Assembly: GCA_022616555.1 (NCBI GenBank)
Contig: JAKEEG010000023.1
Coordinates: 1 to 32,935 of the forward strand
Reading direction: 5' to 3'
DNA from: Ignavibacteriota bacterium
GTDB lineage: Bacteria; Bacteroidota; Ignavibacteria; UBA10030
Length of the DNA: 32,935 nt
Shown: piece by piece, positions 30,472 through 32,935 of the stretch
How the letters are laid out: the number at the start of each line of letters is the position of its first letter
Numbering within the stretch: position 1 is the stretch's first letter
Position numbers and translations under genes: made by a program
The notes under the pieces: generated by a model
What the model saw: the letters and a program-made list of their open reading frames with translations, nothing else
Databases searched by the model: none
Told to the model about the DNA's origin: nothing

Positions 30472-32445
30472 ATGTTTGCTCTCTTCCCCTATATCGTTCT
30501 GTTTCCGCTTATCGGCTTTGCCGTCCTCGGACTATTTGGCAAGAAGTTCAAAAGCGAAAAGCTCGTCGGTATAATCGGCAGCGGTACTGTGGGACTCTCG
30601 TTCCTTACCGCGGCAGCGATTTTTATCCACATGCTCGGATTGGCACCAGACCAGAGGAAGGAAATCGTAGAGCTGTTCACGTGGATTTCCACCTTCACCG
30701 GCACATCGAGCTCGCTCAGCGTTTCCATCGCATACCAAATCGACCAGCTTTCTATCTTGATGGTGCTTGTAGTGACGGGTGTTGGCTTCCTCATCCACGT
30801 GTACTCCATCGGCTACATGCACGGCGACCCGGGCTTCTGGAAATTCTTCGCATACCTGAACCTCTTCATCTTCATGATGCTGAACCTGGTGATGGGAAGC
30901 AATTTCCTATTGATGTTCCTCGGATGGGAGGGCGTCGGACTTTGCTCATACTTGCTCATTGGATTTTGGCACGAGCGTAAGTTTGAAACCGGCGGCTATA
31001 AGCCCGGCACTGCGACGACAAGCGACGCTGCGAAAAAAGCGTTCATCGTCAATCGCATTGGCGATTTCGGTTTCCTCATCGGTATGTTTTTGATTTTCAC
31101 GAAGTTCGGGAGCTTGGATTTTGATACCGTGTTCAATCGTGCGGCAGTGTTGAGCGTGGGTGGGGGAGTGATGTTCTGGATTACGCTCTTGCTGTTTGTC
31201 GGTGCGACTGGGAAGTCAGCGCAAATCCCACTCTTCGTCTGGTTGCCGGATGCGATGGCGGGTCCCACTCCTGTGAGCGCGCTCATCCACGCCGCTACGA
31301 TGGTAACCGCCGGCGTGTATATGGTCGCGCGCTGCTCGGTATTGTTCGCGCTCTCGCCTGAGACATTACAAATTGTTGCTATTATTGGCGCGTTGACGGC
31401 AATCTTTGCCGCAACTATGGGGTTGGTGCAGAACGATATCAAAAAAGTCCTCGCGTATTCCACCGTGAGCCAGCTTGGCTACATGTTTATGGCGATGGGC
31501 GTCGCGGCGTTTACTGCCGGTATTTTCCATCTGGTGACCCACGCGTTCTTCAAGGCACTGCTGTTCCTCGGCTCGGGCGCGGTCATCCATGCAATGCACG
31601 AGGAGCAGGACATTCAGAAGATGGGCGGGTTGAAAGCGTACATGCCCACGACATACAAGACATTCCTCGTCGGTGCGATTGCCATTGCCGGAATTTTCCC
31701 GTTCGCGGGATTTTTTAGCAAGGACGAAATTCTCTGGAAGGCATTCAGCAGCGACTACGGCTCGGTGTTCCTGTGGCTTGCCGGAGTTCTTGGCGCCGCG
31801 CTGACTGCGTTCTACATGTTTCGGCTTGTCTCGCTGACGTTTGAAGGCAAGGAACGCTTCGACCACAAGCATGTGCATCCTCACGAAGCGCCGAAGACGA
31901 TGACTGTCCCGCTCATGGTGCTTGGTGCATTATCGGTTGTCGGTGGATTTATCGGCATACCAGAAAGTCTCTTCGTTGGCAACGCCATCGAGCATTGGCT
32001 GGAGCCGGTGTTTGCAAAAGCAAACGATAAATTGAGTATCGGCTATCATTCGCCTTCGGCTATGGAATATATCCTGATGATACTTTCGCTCGGTATCGCA
32101 GTCGGAGCTATTTACGCCGCGCGCACTATGTATATGAAGCGCACAGAGATCGCCGAAGGCCTCAAGAGCCGGTTTGCCGGACTCCACAAGCTGTTGTGGA
32201 ACAAATATTACGTCGATGAGGCGTACGACGTGAGTGTCGTAACGCCGACAGTAAAGCTTTCCGAATCGCTCTTGTGGAAGGGCGTCGATGTCTCTATTAT
32301 AGACCGGCTTGTGAACGGCTCAGCAAAGCTGATAAATTTCCTGGCAGGCTACGTGCGCCGAATTCAAACTGGCGTCGCGCAGATGTACGCCGTTGTCTTC
32401 GTTGGCGGCATTTTGGTTGTTATTGCATGGATTGTGTTTCGGTAA
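30472..32445 (+). CDS. nuoL: NADH-quinone oxidoreductase subunit L
   Basis: 657 residues, an antiporter-like complex I subunit with about 16 helices and the long lateral C-terminal arm. The key charged residues are present: Glu153 in F-L-G-W-E-G-V-G (the N-terminal channel) and Lys248 in G-A-T-G-K-S-A-Q-I-P-L-F-V-W-L-P-D-A-M. H-A-A-T-M-V-T-A-G-V-Y and the H-x-F-F-K-A-L-L-F-L-G-S-G segment also fit NuoL rather than NuoM. The start lies right after a repeat and has no visible ribosome binding site. Part of nuoJKLM. Confidence 0.95.
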   Translation: MFALFPYIVLFPLIGFAVLGLFGKKFKSEKLVGIIGSGTVGLSFLTAAAIFIHMLGLAPDQRKEIVELFTWISTFTGTSSSLSVSIAYQIDQLSILMVLVVTGVGFLIHVYSIGYMHGDPGFWKFFAYLNLFIFMMLNLVMGSNFLLMFLGWEGVGLCSYLLIGFWHERKFETGGYKPGTATTSDAAKKAFIVNRIGDFGFLIGMFLIFTKFGSLDFDTVFNRAAVLSVGGGVMFWITLLLFVGATGKSAQIPLFVWLPDAMAGPTPVSALIHAATMVTAGVYMVARCSVLFALSPETLQIVAIIGALTAIFAATMGLVQNDIKKVLAYSTVSQLGYMFMAMGVAAFTAGIFHLVTHAFFKALLFLGSGAVIHAMHEEQDIQKMGGLKAYMPTTYKTFLVGAIAIAGIFPFAGFFSKDEILWKAFSSDYGSVFLWLAGVLGAALTAFYMFRLVSLTFEGKERFDHKHVHPHEAPKTMTVPLMVLGALSVVGGFIGIPESLFVGNAIEHWLEPVFAKANDKLSIGYHSPSAMEYILMILSLGIAVGAIYAARTMYMKRTEIAEGLKSRFAGLHKLLWNKYYVDEAYDVSVVTPTVKLSESLLWKGVDVSIIDRLVNGSAKLINFLAGYVRRIQTGVAQMYAVVFVGGILVVIAWIVFR

Positions 32446-32454
32446 AACCTATTG

Positions 32455-32484
32455 TGTAGGGGCACGTGGCTACGTGCCCCTACA
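32455..32484. repeat. GTAGGGGCACGT palindrome between nuoL and nuoM
   Basis: GTAGGGGCACGT (32456-32467) and ACGTGCCCCTAC (32472-32483) form a perfect 12-bp stem with a GGCT loop, extended by one T-A pair. It occupies most of the 45-base gap. A-rich sequence, not a T run, follows on the + strand, so it is not a standard terminator. Confidence 0.75.
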
Positions 32485-32490
32485 AAAATT

Positions 32491-32935
32491 ATGAATCTTC
32501 TTTCCATAATAATATTTCTTCCTCTTGTCGGGGCGCTGGCGGTCTTCGTGCTTGATGCGAAGAAATCCGAGCTTCTCAAACAGGCAGCGTTTATCGTCAG
32601 CCTGGTGACGTTTGCTATTTCCCTGCTGCTCTGGTTCCAATTTGATTCCTCAGCGGCGGAATTTCAGTTTCAGGAACAGTACTCGTGGATTCCCGGACTC
32701 AACATTAGCTACCTCGTCGGCATTGACGGCATGTCGCTGTTGCTTATCGTGCTCACGACGTTTCTCACGCCGCTTGCGCTTCTTGGCACGTGGAATTCCG
32801 TTTCCCACCGCCTCAAAGAATATCTGGTGATGATCCTGCTGCTTGAGGTCGGTATGATCGGCGTGTTTGCCGCGCTCGATTTATTTCTCTTCTATGTGTT
32901 CTGGGAAGCGATGCTGATCCCGATGTACTTCATCA
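32491..32935 (+). CDS. nuoM: NADH-quinone oxidoreductase subunit M, N-terminal part
   Basis: The frame is open from ATG 32491 to the end of the window, giving 148 residues (MNLLSIIIFLPLVGALAVFV at the start). L-V-G-I-D-G-M-S-L-L-L near 75-85 and F-Y-V-F-W-E-A-M-L-I-P-M-Y-F at 134-147, with the conserved Glu139, are NuoM motifs. At least four membrane helices are seen. NuoM is the second of the three antiporter-like proton channels; the remaining approximately 350 residues lie beyond the edge. Confidence 0.92.
   Translation, partial: MNLLSIIIFLPLVGALAVFVLDAKKSELLKQAAFIVSLVTFAISLLLWFQFDSSAAEFQFQEQYSWIPGLNISYLVGIDGMSLLLIVLTTFLTPLALLGTWNSVSHRLKEYLVMILLLEVGMIGVFAALDLFLFYVFWEAMLIPMYFI

Overview
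The window looks like a chromosomal piece from a bacterium of the Bacteroidota/Chlorobiota/Ignavibacteria assemblage, probably Ignavibacteria-like; this is inferred from gene content only. Pointers are a type IX secretion C-terminal sorting domain (with a QNYPNPFNP motif) on a beta-propeller protein, a PorV/PorQ-like barrel beside it, a DUF2911 protein, a GT117/DUF2723 glycosyltransferase, and intergenic space packed with short palindromic repeats. No phage, plasmid, tRNA, rRNA or CRISPR array was seen.

Layout. 1-2021 (+): the tail of a four-helix-bundle protein, a 55-residue membrane protein missed by length cut-offs, and a sodium/solute symporter, all overlapping and ending at a terminator. 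2040-6535 (-): DUF2911 lipoprotein-like secreted protein, Tat-exported class V aminotransferase, GNAT acetyltransferase, P1-family (DmpA-like) peptidase, zinc-ribbon membrane protein. 6580-7032: a GIY-YIG nuclease gene bracketed by inverted copies of a palindromic repeat. 7060-12692 (-): thiolase, a three-gene overlapping MauE/rhodanese/DUF1573 unit, a degenerate and an intact 3-hydroxyacyl-CoA dehydrogenase, and a PaaG-like crotonase. 12720-15940: a RAYT (REP-associated tyrosine transposase) inside its own palindromes, an RhlE-type helicase, then about 1 kb without a protein gene that holds at least five repeat families and a 187-nt sequence with the folding pattern of a structured RNA. 15943-18543 (-): T9SS cargo protein and PorV-like barrel. 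18650-20749 (-): two more crotonases and an EthD-like protein. From 20.95 kb the coding strand switches to +: glnE, GT117 transferase, asnS, a NatA/NatB-like ABC exporter, and nuoJ-nuoK-nuoL-nuoM (nuoM runs off the end).

How the genes fit together. The thiolase, dehydrogenases, three crotonases and EthD-like protein together supply hydration, isomerisation, dehydrogenation and thiolysis steps like those of the lower phenylacetyl-CoA pathway (PaaF, PaaG, PaaH, PaaJ) or a beta-oxidation route; no ring oxygenase (PaaABCDE), ligase (PaaK) or PaaZ is in view. All lie on one strand but are broken into three blocks by secretion genes, a helicase and a transposase. The nuo genes form the proton-pumping membrane arm of complex I without nuoA-I next to them.

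The most unusual layer is non-coding: several repeat families sit between genes, supply stop codons and even reading-frame ends (N-terminus of the GT117 protein, C-termini of a crotonase and the MauE-like protein), and two small nuclease/transposase genes (GIY-YIG and RAYT) are each embedded in a different palindrome family. The structured RNA candidate at 15438-15624 is the best lead for something undescribed.
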